Assembly (NCBI GenBank): GCA_963732415.1
Contig: CAVSZK010000017.1
Span: forward strand, 46,859-110,858
Length of the DNA: 64,000 nucleotides
Source: RPQJ01 sp963732415
Lineage (GTDB): Bacteria; Pseudomonadota; Gammaproteobacteria; Steroidobacterales; Steroidobacteraceae
Direction: 5' to 3'
Shown here: positions 42,927-51,006 of the stretch, one piece after another
Numbering within the stretch: position 1 is the first letter of the stretch
Layout: each line of letters begins with the position of its first letter
Position numbers and translations under genes: made by a program
The notes under the pieces: generated by a model
Database searches by the model: none
What the model saw: only the letters and a program-made list of their open reading frames with translations
What the model was told of the DNA's origin: nothing

Positions 42927-43427
42927 TCAACGACTGGCCGCGGCCTGCTTCTGGTCCACCCGGGGCACAAAGACAAAGTACGGTGTCGTGACCTTGCCGC
43001 CCGGCGCCACGTAGGCCGGCGTCGCGACACCCGCGGGCCCGAGGCTGCGCACGAATGCATAGACCGCCTTGAGGTCGTCGTCGGTCATTGCCTTCAAGTT
43101 GAGCCAGGGCATTGGTGGCAGACGCTGCTGGCGCGCGTGGGCGAGCCACTGCGTCTCGTTCATCGAGTTAATCACCAGCCGCAGGTTGGACGCATACGAA
43201 GTGCCCCACGGACCCTGGTAACCAACCGGTACGCCCGTGAGCCAGTCCTTCTCCGGAACCGCCGGCCCCATCTGCGCGCCACCGGGCGTGTGGCAATCGT
43301 TGCAGCCGCTGATGGTCACCAGGTAACGACCCCGCTCCACCTGTGCCAATCGGTCCGTCGCCGATACGGTCGAGGATGCGAGCGCCGCGAGGCCGGCGAG
43401 GGCCAGCATGCCGGTGCGATTGATCAT
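42927..43427 (-). CDS. Periplasmic cytochrome c family protein
   Basis: A 166-aa protein with a signal peptide (GMLALAGLAALASSTVSA), one haem motif CNDCH (residues 42-46) and a likely axial Met in LPPMPW. It resembles small monohaem cytochromes c associated with alcohol or sugar dehydrogenases. No dehydrogenase is adjacent. The ATG at 43427 has GGAG upstream; a longer start at 43454 is less likely. Confidence 0.88.
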   Translation of the reverse strand: MINRTGMLALAGLAALASSTVSATDRLAQVERGRYLVTISGCNDCHTPGGAQMGPAVPEKDWLTGVPVGYQGPWGTSYASNLRLVINSMNETQWLAHARQQRLPPMPWLNLKAMTDDDLKAVYAFVRSLGPAGVATPAYVAPGGKVTTPYFVFVPRVDQKQAAASR

Positions 43428-43450
43428 GATTTCGAACTCCAGTTTGCGCC

Positions 43451-43499
43451 ACACGGACCCTCGGCCTCCATCCGACCCCCGGATCGACCGGGTCCGTGT
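43451..43499. repeat. Inverted repeat in the cytochrome c leader
   Basis: ACACGGACCC (43451-43460) and GGGTCCGTGT (43490-43499) are exact reverse complements around 29 nt that hold a smaller TCCG/CGGA pair. It lies directly upstream of the cytochrome RBS and could be an operator or an mRNA hairpin. Confidence 0.45.
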
Positions 43500-43569
43500 T
43501 GAGCCAGAGTCTGCGCGTGACTGCGGCCCTGCGTTCGTAAATGCTCGCTACCGGAATCCTAAGAATTTG

Positions 43570-44874
43570 CTAAGGCGCGGAGTCGCAACGTGGCGCCCGG
43601 TTTGGCGCGATCGTCGCCGCCCGCCGCTCGCGAAAGAGCAATGAGTCTATCGCGATTCCGTAGTCCATCCGCTCGCCGCGCCAGCGCGTCGCGGCAGTGT
43701 GCGCGTCGATGGGTATGCCCCGGCCCTCGTCGGCCGCGACGAGATTGTGCCAGTCCCCGAGCGCAAACGATCGCCCCGGTGAGCAGGACTCCAGCGATTG
43801 TCCGTTGCCGAGCACGAAGCGCCACGCGCCGTCGTCGAGCCGCTGGATACGGATACCGCCTTCGTGAACCGCTCGATGGTGAAATCGACACAGTGAGACG
43901 AGGTTCGACAGCTTCGTCGCCCCGCCCTCGGCCCAATGTTGTACGTGGTGCCCGTCCACGTAGCGCTTGTGCGTGCAGCCGGGGAAAACACAGCCCTGGT
44001 CGCGCGATTTCAGTGCGCGGCGCAGTGCCGGCGGGATGCTGCGGGTCTTGCGTCCGACGTCGAGCGGCTCGCCGCGCGCGTCCTCGATGATCGTGACGAC
44101 GCTCGAGTCGCAGGCCAGCCGCCGAGCCGTCTCGACCGGCACGGCCGGGCCGTCCTCAAGCTCGCAGCGGCCCGCCTCGCCGCTGCGCAGGGACTCGGCA
44201 TCGACGTGCACCACGATCTGGTGGCGCTCGCCGCCGTTCAGCGCCACGGACCCGTGCTTCAGGAAGCTCTCCGCGAGCACGACCACTGCATCCGCACGGC
44301 GGGCTGACAAGGTCTGCACCTCGCCAACGAGTGGAGGACGGCGCGTTTCAGCTGAAACGTGCAGCTGGTCTTTACAATCATCCGGCAGGGGCACGTCCCG
44401 CACGGCAGCCTCGAGGGCCTGTAGAAGCAGCGCGCCGCCCTCCGCGGGCAACTGCAGCCTGACGACCAGCGAACCGTCGGCGTCATGGTAGTAGGTGCAG
44501 CGCCGGCCCGCGTGTTGGCGGAACTCTCGAGAGAGTTCTTCCTGTTCCCGAGCACGGCGGAACTGCCGAACCAGGGTTTCGACGTGATGGGTCGTGCCAT
44601 GGAGGGCGATGTTCAACAGCACTTCCTCCGTGGCTGGCGAGGCGACTCGCACTTTCTCGCGGGCAGCGCCCATGTCGAGACCACACTTCCAGCCGAGCCA
44701 ATGGGCACAGGATCGGGTGCAGCCGTCGGACCAACCCTGGCGACGGTCGAACTCGGCAATCAGCCGCAGCCAGCGACGGTTGGCAGAGTTCAGGTGGCCG
44801 GCCAGTTCGGTGATCCGGGCGGCCAGATCGGAGGTCGAAAGTTGGTCTTCAGCGCTCGGTGAGGTGTCTTCCAT
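43570..44874 (-). CDS. DUF222 (13E12-type) HNH endonuclease, internally deleted
   Basis: A 434-aa protein. It has an N-terminal DUF222 helical domain (CTRSCAHWLGWKCGLDMGAA…) and a C-terminal HNH nuclease domain (CVFPGCTHKRYVDGHHVQHW … LSNLVSLCRFHHRAVHEGG) with zinc Cys and catalytic His present. Compared with the family pattern I remember, about 30 residues after REKVRVA (residues 74-78) are missing. The sequence jumps straight to SPATEEVLLNIALHG. The frame is intact. A near-perfect LexA box sits 17 bp upstream, predicting SOS control. It lies in the accessory-looking stretch beside MITE-like elements. Confidence 0.88.
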   Translation of the reverse strand: MEDTSPSAEDQLSTSDLAARITELAGHLNSANRRWLRLIAEFDRRQGWSDGCTRSCAHWLGWKCGLDMGAAREKVRVASPATEEVLLNIALHGTTHHVETLVRQFRRAREQEELSREFRQHAGRRCTYYHDADGSLVVRLQLPAEGGALLLQALEAAVRDVPLPDDCKDQLHVSAETRRPPLVGEVQTLSARRADAVVVLAESFLKHGSVALNGGERHQIVVHVDAESLRSGEAGRCELEDGPAVPVETARRLACDSSVVTIIEDARGEPLDVGRKTRSIPPALRRALKSRDQGCVFPGCTHKRYVDGHHVQHWAEGGATKLSNLVSLCRFHHRAVHEGGIRIQRLDDGAWRFVLGNGQSLESCSPGRSFALGDWHNLVAADEGRGIPIDAHTAATRWRGERMDYGIAIDSLLFRERRAATIAPNRAPRCDSAP

Positions 44875-44888
44875 GGCGGCCCCTGCTG

Positions 44889-44908
44889 GACTGTGTTTAT
44901 ATACAGTA
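44889..44908. promoter_or_regulatory. LexA (SOS) box of the DUF222-HNH gene
   Basis: GACTGTGTTTATATACAGTA contains CTGT-N8-ACAG (44891-44906) with AT-rich spacing and a TA flank, nearly the full gammaproteobacterial LexA consensus. It ends 17 bp upstream of the minus-strand start at 44874 and overlaps the presumed -10/transcription-start region. It also overlaps a 13-bp palindrome, CAGTATGATACTG (44904-44916). Confidence 0.82.
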
Positions 44909-44935
44909 TGATACTGATTTTTCCATGTTTGTCAA
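44905..44935 (-). promoter_or_regulatory. Promoter of the DUF222-HNH gene
   Basis: Reading the minus strand, TTGACA (44935-44930) is followed after 17 bp by ATCATA or after 19 bp by CATACT, both weak -10 candidates that merge into the LexA box. A consensus -35 next to a LexA site is typical of SOS promoters. Confidence 0.55.
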
Positions 44936-45103
44936 TAGGTTAGGTAGATATATAGCTCAACGTACGGCTCAACCCCGCGCGCGGGGAACACGTCGGGTGT
45001 TTGAATCTCTCCGTGCGAGCGACCATCCGCTAGTCTCGAGATCTGCATGGACAGTCCCTGCCGGTCGGCGGGATAACTCGGAGCACCCACACATCTCGTC
45101 GTA

Positions 45104-45282
45104 GGTCCGCTAACGGCCGAGGCTGTGTGAAAAGTCCGCGTGTGCCGCTCAGCGCCCGTTTGCACTGCACTTTTGGAGCTCGTAGATTCGTTTCTGAGCG
45201 AATTGCGTCGTCGAATTTCGCAGAATTGAACGTACGCGCAGTGAGGTACGAGTTTTCACACAGCCTCGGCCAGAAGCGATCC
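45104..45282. mobile_element. MITE-like element with 19-bp perfect terminal repeats (element 1)
   Basis: Exact 19-bp inverted repeats lie at 45115-45133 and 45253-45271 (GGCCGAGGCTGTGTGAAAA and its complement). Outside them, GTCCGCT (45105-45111) and AGCGATC (45275-45281) continue the symmetry imperfectly. The inside is about 120 bp with no open gene. Ends containing CTGTGTGAAAA are familiar from IS1182/IS5-like transposons. The rest of the 44936-45548 stretch holds no gene that I can support, including a GC palindrome at 44973-44986. Confidence 0.72.
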
Positions 45283-45548
45283 TTCGCGGAGCCGCGACCG
45301 ATTCCCGAAAGCGGCCATCCGTTGCGCGTGTCCTGAACAAATAGCGCCGGCTCGATTCCCATCACCCGCTGCAATTCCCATTCGAGTCCGCGCGAGCCTG
45401 GCTACATTCAGATAGGGAATTTCCAGCAGCAAACGCCGATCTCGGCGCGGCGGGCCGCTGTGTTGGTGGCAGGTGTGCCGTTCTGCCAGTAGTATCCCCG
45501 GCATCAAAGCGGACAGAAACCGCAACGGCGATCCGGGGAGCCCAATCC

Positions 45549-46901
45549 ATGATGCGCGCATTCATCAAGTCGATCGCCGTGTCGGCGTGGCTGTGCTCGA
45601 TCAGCAGCGCGGCGGTGGCGCAGACGACGGTCGCCGGGGCGACGCTGTTCCAGAACGTCCGCATTTATGACGGCACGGGCAAGTCCCTGTCGGCGCCGTC
45701 GAACGTGCTGGTGCGCGGCAACCGGATCGAGCGCATTTCCCGCGCGCCGATCCCCGTCGATCCGGCGGTCGGCAGCATCGTGATCGACGGCGGCGGTCGC
45801 ACGCTGATGCCCGGGCTGATTGACGCGCACTGGCACACGCTGCTGGTGCGGCCGCGCTTCACCGAGCTGCTGACCGTCGACGTCGGCTACCTGAACGTGT
45901 TGGGTGCCGCCGAGGCGACCGCGACGCTGATGCGCGGGTTCACGACGGTCCGGGACATGGGTGGACCGTCGTTCGGATTGAAGCGCGCGATCGACGAAGG
46001 GGTCCTGCCCGGCCCGCGCATCTACCCCTCGGGCGCGATGATCACCGTCACCAGCGGCCATGGCGATTTCCGCGCGTCGTGGGAAGTACCGCGGACGATC
46101 GGCGCACCCGCATCGCGCGCCGAGCAGGTCGGCGCGGCGATGATCGCGGACGGCCCGGACGAAGTGACGGTGCGCGTCCGCGAGCAGCTCATGCAGGGCG
46201 CTTCGCAGATCAAGCTGACGGCCGGCGGCGGCGTGTCGTCGCCGCACAGTCCCCTCGATGTCTCGACGTTCACCGAGGCGGAACTGCGCGCCGCCGTCGA
46301 GGCCGCCGCAAACTGGGGCACGTACGTCACCGTCCACGCCTACACGCCGGCGGCGGTCCAGCGTGCCATCGCCGCTGGAGTGCAGTGCATCGAGCACGCG
46401 CACCTGATGGACGAGGCGACGGCCCGCATGATGGCCGAGAAGGGCGTGTGGCTGAGCATGCAGCCGCTGCCCGACGAACTCGCGGAGGGCTTCCCACCCG
46501 GCTCGGAGCAGCGCGCGAAGGCGGTCGAGGTCTTCGCGGGCACGCCGAGGACCTACGCGCTCGCGAAGAAATACGGTATCAAGACTGCGTGGGGCACCGA
46601 CGTGCTCTTCTCTCCGGCGCTCGCCCTGCAGCAGGGCGCGCTGCTGGCCAAGCTTGCCACGTGGTTCACCCCGGCCGAGGCCCTCGGGCAGGCGACGGGC
46701 ACCAACGCGCAGCTGCTGGCGCTGTCGGGCAAGCGTAATCCCTATCCCGGCAAGCTCGGCGTGGTCGAGGAAGGCGCGCTTGCGGATCTGCTGCTCGTCG
46801 ATGGCAACCCGCTCGAGAACATCGCGCTCGTCGCGGACCCGGCTCGCAACTTCAAGGTGATCATGAAGGACGGCAAGATCTACAAGAACACCTTGCAGTG
46901 A
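45549..46901 (+). CDS. Secreted amidohydrolase-family metal-dependent hydrolase
   Basis: A 450-aa enzyme with a signal peptide (SIAVSAWLCSISSAAVAQ). Amidohydrolase metal motifs are present: DAHWHT (HxH), the Lys in QIKLTAGGG, VHAYT, IEHAHLMD and the late Asp in WGTDVLF. It resembles imidazolonepropionase/Xaa-Pro dipeptidase-like members. Substrate unknown. It is bracketed by two MITE-like elements (45104-45282 and 46998-47244), so recent acquisition or mobilisation of this gene is plausible. Confidence 0.9.
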   Translation: MMRAFIKSIAVSAWLCSISSAAVAQTTVAGATLFQNVRIYDGTGKSLSAPSNVLVRGNRIERISRAPIPVDPAVGSIVIDGGGRTLMPGLIDAHWHTLLVRPRFTELLTVDVGYLNVLGAAEATATLMRGFTTVRDMGGPSFGLKRAIDEGVLPGPRIYPSGAMITVTSGHGDFRASWEVPRTIGAPASRAEQVGAAMIADGPDEVTVRVREQLMQGASQIKLTAGGGVSSPHSPLDVSTFTEAELRAAVEAAANWGTYVTVHAYTPAAVQRAIAAGVQCIEHAHLMDEATARMMAEKGVWLSMQPLPDELAEGFPPGSEQRAKAVEVFAGTPRTYALAKKYGIKTAWGTDVLFSPALALQQGALLAKLATWFTPAEALGQATGTNAQLLALSGKRNPYPGKLGVVEEGALADLLLVDGNPLENIALVADPARNFKVIMKDGKIYKNTLQ

Positions 46902-46997
46902 CTACCGCGGCCGGGACGGATCCTTGAGCCGATCGTCGGACGCCGAATCCAGGGTGACTTGCGAACGTCGCGAATGACTGCTTCCCATTACGCGACG

Positions 46998-47244
46998 GTC
47001 CGCTTCGGGTCTATTCTGTTGAAAAACTCGGTTTGGACGCGTGGCCGCAAAGTCTCCCGCGATATGGCACGATTCGATCGCGACGTGCCGAGGGGCTATC
47101 GACCTAGAGCGCTCGCCTCACCTGAATCGTCTCTGTTTGGCTCGATGCAAACTTGCTGGCAATTCTTGCTCGCGAAGTCTAGCTGCTGAAAACACGCTCG
47201 CACCGAGAAACCGAGTTTTTCAACAGAATAGGTCGTTAGCGGAC
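46998..47244. mobile_element. MITE-like element with 24-bp perfect terminal repeats (element 2)
   Basis: Exact 24-bp inverted repeats at 47011-47034 and 47208-47231 begin CTATTCTGTTGAAAAACTCG. GTCCGCT (46998-47004) and AGCGGAC (47238-47244) lie at equal distance outside them. GGT occurs at both junctions (47008-47010 and 47231-47233), a possible 3-bp target duplication. The roughly 170-bp interior has no credible gene. The rest of 46902-47378 is also gene-free. Confidence 0.75.
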
Positions 47245-47378
47245 TGTAACGATAGCCGTCCAGTGCCCAGATTCGTCTCGATTGGTGCGCCGACGGGAAA
47301 TCCCCGCCAGACCGCACTCGCGGAGCGGCATGCGCCGTTCACTGGGATCAGCCAATCGGCCACATCGACCCGGCGCGC

Positions 47379-48128
47379 TCACCCCACCCCGGTCTGGACC
47401 ATCTTCCTGCGCAGGAATGCGATCTGCGTCTGCAGCGGTAGCCCCTTGGGGCAGACGTCGTGGCAACCGAGCAGGGTCATGCAGCCGAAGACTCCGTCGT
47501 CGGTGCCCACCAGCTCGTAGAAATCTTCGTCGGTACGATTGTCACGCGGGTCGAGGCGGAAGCGCGCGATCTTGTTCAGGCCCACCGCACCCACGAAATC
47601 CTCGCGCATCCGTGCGGTACCGCAGGCGGCGACGCAGCAGCCACACTCGATGCAGCGGTCCAGCTCATAGATGCGATCCGCAAGCTCGGGCTCCATCCGC
47701 TCCTCGAGCCGGTCGAGGTCGGCCTCCTCCCCTAGCGAGTGCACCCAGGTTTCCAACCGCTCGCTCATTCCGCGCATCCACTTGCCGGTGTTCACGGAGA
47801 GATCCGCGATCAGTTCGAAGGCAGGCAACGGAGCCAGTGTAATGTCGGCGGGCAGGTCCTTGGTCAGCGTGCGGCAGGCGAGCCCGGGCCGGCCGTTGAC
47901 CACCATGCCGCAGCTGCCGCAGATGCCGGCGCGGCACACGAAGTCGAATGCGAGCGAGGAATCGAGGCGCTCGCGAATCTCGTTCAACGCGATGAACAGC
48001 GTCATTCCCGCTGCTTCCTCGAGCTCGAACGTCTCTACGTGCGGCTCGCTCCCGTGATCCCTCGGGTCGTGGCGCAGCACGTGGAAGCGCAGGCTGCGAG
48101 GCGCCGTCGTGGTGGCGGGTTCGGTCAT
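47379..48128 (-). CDS. frdB: Fumarate reductase/succinate dehydrogenase iron-sulfur subunit
   Basis: A 249-aa electron-transfer subunit. The [2Fe-2S] ligands are in CRAGICGSCG with a later Cys (GLACRTL). The [4Fe-4S] motif is CIECGCCVAACG and the [3Fe-4S] motif is CMTLLGCHDVCPKG. It is fused by ATGA overlap to the flavoprotein gene. The order C-A-B and the type of cytochrome b place it with the Wolinella-like (B-type) enzymes, not with E. coli SdhCDAB. Confidence 0.93.
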   Translation of the reverse strand: MTEPATTTAPRSLRFHVLRHDPRDHGSEPHVETFELEEAAGMTLFIALNEIRERLDSSLAFDFVCRAGICGSCGMVVNGRPGLACRTLTKDLPADITLAPLPAFELIADLSVNTGKWMRGMSERLETWVHSLGEEADLDRLEERMEPELADRIYELDRCIECGCCVAACGTARMREDFVGAVGLNKIARFRLDPRDNRTDEDFYELVGTDDGVFGCMTLLGCHDVCPKGLPLQTQIAFLRRKMVQTGVG

Positions 48129-50107
48129 TTGAATTTCTCGTCGATGCGTTCGTTGCGGCCGCGGAACCGCTCGGGCAGCAGGTGCTCGTAAGGCATCAGC
48201 GCCGACTGGATCCGGTGACGGTCCGCGTCCTTCAATTGTTCGCGCAGGCCGGCTACCTCTGCGGCACGCCGCTCGGTGTCCGGGTGGTCGATGTAGTTCT
48301 TCGCCCCGTATCCGCGCCAGCCCGGCGGCAGTTCCATCGTCGAGACATCGAGCGGCTCGTAGGAGAGCGTCGGCAACGTGGCATCGGCGCCTGTCCAGGT
48401 TGCCAGTGTCCGGCGCAGCCAGGTCGTGTCATCACGCTGCGGGTAGTCCTCGCGGAAGTGCGCACCGCGGCTCTCGGTGCGTGCGAGCGCCCCAGCTGCG
48501 ACGCATAGCGCGACTTTCAGCATCTTCTGCGTTCGATAGGCGGTCACGAGTTCCGGGTTGGGCCCGTCGACCTTGTAGCGCAGGCCGATGCGCCGGCTGC
48601 GCACCAGCAGACCCTGCAGCCGGTGTACGGCTTCCTCCAGGTCAGCCCCGGTGCGGAATATGCCGACCTTGTCGGTCATGATCTGCTGCATCTCGATCTT
48701 CAGCGCGTCCGCCCGCTCGGGCCCGTCGACATGCAGAAGGTGGTCGAGCTTGCCGCGTTCGGCCTCGACCGCCTCGCGCACCAGTGCGGTCGGGATGTCG
48801 ATCTCGCCTTCTGCGCTCTCGCAGAAATCCGCGATGTACTCGCCCACGATCATCCCGGCCACGACGGTCTCAGCCACGGAGTTTCCGCCCAGCCGGTTGA
48901 AACCGTGCATGTCCCAGCATGCGGCCTCTCCGGCAGCAAAAAGACCCTTCAGCGTCCGACTCTGGCCCGTGTGCCAGGTACGGATTCCGCCCATCGTGTA
49001 ATGCTGCGCGGGTCGCACGGGGATCCACTGCTCCACTGGATCCACGCCCAGGAAGTAGTGACAGATCTCCTTGACCTCGCGCAGGTTGTGCTCGATGTGG
49101 GCGCGCCCGAGCAGCGTGATGTCGAGCCACAGGTGCTGTCCGAAGCGTGAAGTGGCGGCATTGCCCTTGCGAATGTGCTCTTCCATGCGCCGCGAAACCA
49201 CGTCGCGCGAGGCCAGCTCCTTTTTCTCCGGCTCGTAGTCCGGCATGAAGCGATGGCCGCTGGCGTCGCGGAGCAGGCCGCCGTCGCCGCGGCAGCCCTC
49301 GGTCACCAGGATCCCTGCCGGGAAGATGCCGGTCGGGTGAAACTGCACGGCCTCCATGTTGCCGAGTGCGGCGACGCCGGTCTCGAGCGCCAGCGCCGCG
49401 CCAATGCCCTCGCAGATGACCGCATTGGTCGTGACGCGGTAGACGCGCCCTGCGCCCCCAGTCGCGATCGCGGTCGCCTTGGCAACGTAGGCGACGAGCT
49501 CGCCGGTGATCAGGTCACGCACCACCGCGCCATAGCAGCGCGAGCCGTCGTGGATCAGCGCAATCGCCTCCTTGCGCTCATGGACCGGGACGCCCTGCGC
49601 GATCGCCTGGTCGCCGACCGCGAAAAGCATCGCGTGGCCGGTGCCGTCCGACACGTAGCAGGTACGCCACTTCCGGGTACCGCCGAAGTCGCGCTGCGCC
49701 ACCAGGCCATGCGCCTCGTCCCGCTCCGTGAGCGTGACCTTCTGGCTGTTGATGATTACTTCGCGGTCGCCACGCTGCACACGGCTCCACGGCACGCCCC
49801 AGGCTGCGAGTTCGCGCACGGCCTTCGGGGCCGTATTCACGAACATTCGCACGACCTGCTGGTCGGCGCCCCAGTCGCTGCCGCGGACCGTGTCCTCGAA
49901 GTGCACGTCCTCGTTGTCGCCCTGTCCCTTCGCGACATTGCCCAGGCTCGCCTGCATGCCGCCCTGCGCGGCGGCCGAATGCGAGCGCTTGGCCGGCACC
50001 AGCGACAGGACGATGGCTTCCTGGCCGCGTCGACGCGCGCCGATCGCCACGCGCAGGCCGGCGAGGCCGCCTCCGATCACCAGGACATCGGTGTAGACGA
50101 CTTTCAT
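48125..50107 (-). CDS. frdA: Fumarate reductase/succinate dehydrogenase flavoprotein subunit
   Basis: A 660-aa catalytic subunit. The Rossmann motif is VLVIGGGLAGLRVAIGARRR and the covalent-FAD His region is KRSHSAAAQGGMQASLG. The active-site blocks MEAVQFHPTG, TEGCRGDGGLL and the substrate Arg/His region (PVRPAQHYTMGG) are present. The start at 50107 overlaps the cytochrome b stop by ATGA. The direction (fumarate reduction or succinate oxidation) cannot be read from this subunit. Confidence 0.95.
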   Translation of the reverse strand: MKVVYTDVLVIGGGLAGLRVAIGARRRGQEAIVLSLVPAKRSHSAAAQGGMQASLGNVAKGQGDNEDVHFEDTVRGSDWGADQQVVRMFVNTAPKAVRELAAWGVPWSRVQRGDREVIINSQKVTLTERDEAHGLVAQRDFGGTRKWRTCYVSDGTGHAMLFAVGDQAIAQGVPVHERKEAIALIHDGSRCYGAVVRDLITGELVAYVAKATAIATGGAGRVYRVTTNAVICEGIGAALALETGVAALGNMEAVQFHPTGIFPAGILVTEGCRGDGGLLRDASGHRFMPDYEPEKKELASRDVVSRRMEEHIRKGNAATSRFGQHLWLDITLLGRAHIEHNLREVKEICHYFLGVDPVEQWIPVRPAQHYTMGGIRTWHTGQSRTLKGLFAAGEAACWDMHGFNRLGGNSVAETVVAGMIVGEYIADFCESAEGEIDIPTALVREAVEAERGKLDHLLHVDGPERADALKIEMQQIMTDKVGIFRTGADLEEAVHRLQGLLVRSRRIGLRYKVDGPNPELVTAYRTQKMLKVALCVAAGALARTESRGAHFREDYPQRDDTTWLRRTLATWTGADATLPTLSYEPLDVSTMELPPGWRGYGAKNYIDHPDTERRAAEVAGLREQLKDADRHRIQSALMPYEHLLPERFRGRNERIDEKFK

Positions 50108-50877
50108 GGCGTGTGCACCGCGGTAATCCCGGATGGGGCGTAGGGCTGGCCGTAGGCCGGCGCGTGCTCGATGCCGATCTTGATGTAGGCGGCAAGCGTC
50201 GCGAGGCCGAGTGCCAGGAAGAACACGGTGATCGCCCACTTGAAGGCCTTGAGCCTGCGACGAGTTACGGATGCATCGTCGCCCTCGAACCAGCCCCACT
50301 TGAGCGCGAGACGGTAGAGGCCAATGCCGCCATGGAACTCGACGGCGAACAGCATCACCAGGTACAGCGGCCACATCAGGTCGGTCCACACGCGGTCGGC
50401 CGACTCGAAGGGCCCGATCCGGGCCGGGTGGGTCATCATGATGTACAGGTGCACGGAGGCCATGAAGAACAGCCCAAAGCCCGTCACGACCTGCCAGTAC
50501 CACAGCGAGGTGTCGGAGTGCTTCATTGCGGCCATGTGGCCGCGGAATTCCCGGTACTGGCGGTAGCTGGCCGGAAACTTGCGCAGCGCCAGTGCCGCGT
50601 GCGCGATGAACAGCGCGAAAACGCAGCCTACGAGCAGCGAAACCAGCCAGGGCAGGCTCCGTCCGAAGAAGTAATAGCCCTCGAAGAACCGCGCCACCGT
50701 CCACATGGCGTCCTTGCCCAGCAGGATGCTGGAGACAAACATCATGTGCACCCACATGAAAAGTCCCAGCAGCAACCCCGTCCCGCTCTGCAGCAAATCG
50801 AGCCGCGCCGGCCAGCGTGCGGCCGGCGCCAACGGCGCGACCGGGGAGTTCTTCGTGTTCTCGGCTCCGCTCTTCAC
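50104..50877 (-). CDS. frdC: Diheme cytochrome b subunit of fumarate reductase (Wolinella type)
   Basis: A 257-aa membrane anchor with five helices. Four candidate haem-b His are in FMWVHMMFV, FIAHAALALRKF, MASVHLYIMMTHP and VEFHGGIGLYRLALKWGW. The alignment I can recall with Wolinella succinogenes FrdC is close over the whole length (RLDLLQSGTGLLLGLFMWVH…). The Glu corresponding to Glu66 (RFFEGYYF) and Glu180 (AVEFHG), used for menaquinol and E-pathway proton transfer, are both kept. The start is GTG at 50877. It is divergent from nuoA. Confidence 0.92.
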   Translation of the reverse strand: MKSGAENTKNSPVAPLAPAARWPARLDLLQSGTGLLLGLFMWVHMMFVSSILLGKDAMWTVARFFEGYYFFGRSLPWLVSLLVGCVFALFIAHAALALRKFPASYRQYREFRGHMAAMKHSDTSLWYWQVVTGFGLFFMASVHLYIMMTHPARIGPFESADRVWTDLMWPLYLVMLFAVEFHGGIGLYRLALKWGWFEGDDASVTRRRLKAFKWAITVFFLALGLATLAAYIKIGIEHAPAYGQPYAPSGITAVHTP

Positions 50878-51006
50878 CTGCGTTACACTCTCGGCTGTTG
50901 GTGCGGCCCCGATTTCGAGTCATCGACCCATGGTCAGGCCATAAGTGTTTACCGTAGACGCTGTGACCGCAACCATCGCGCTGCGTATAGTCCGCCACCG
51001 GGGAAT
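50878..51006. promoter_or_regulatory. Divergent promoter region of frdCAB and nuo
   Basis: These 129 bp must hold both promoters. On the plus strand GTGACC (50963-50968), a 17-bp spacer and TATAGT (50986-50991) make a fair sigma-70 match, although it would leave a leader of only about 9 nt before nuoA. No FNR or ArcA site was recognised. Confidence 0.35.

Noticed and set aside
44938..45030. Possible degenerate tRNA on the plus strand (TTTGAATC loop-like segment after a GC palindrome)
   Set aside because: The T-stem has mismatches, the loop lacks the invariant C and no acceptor pairing could be built.
50963..50991. Plus-strand sigma-70 promoter (GTGACC/TATAGT) as the firm nuo promoter
   Set aside because: It would leave a leader of about 9 nt, too short for the visible GGGGA ribosome-binding site, so it is listed only as a weak candidate within the divergent region.
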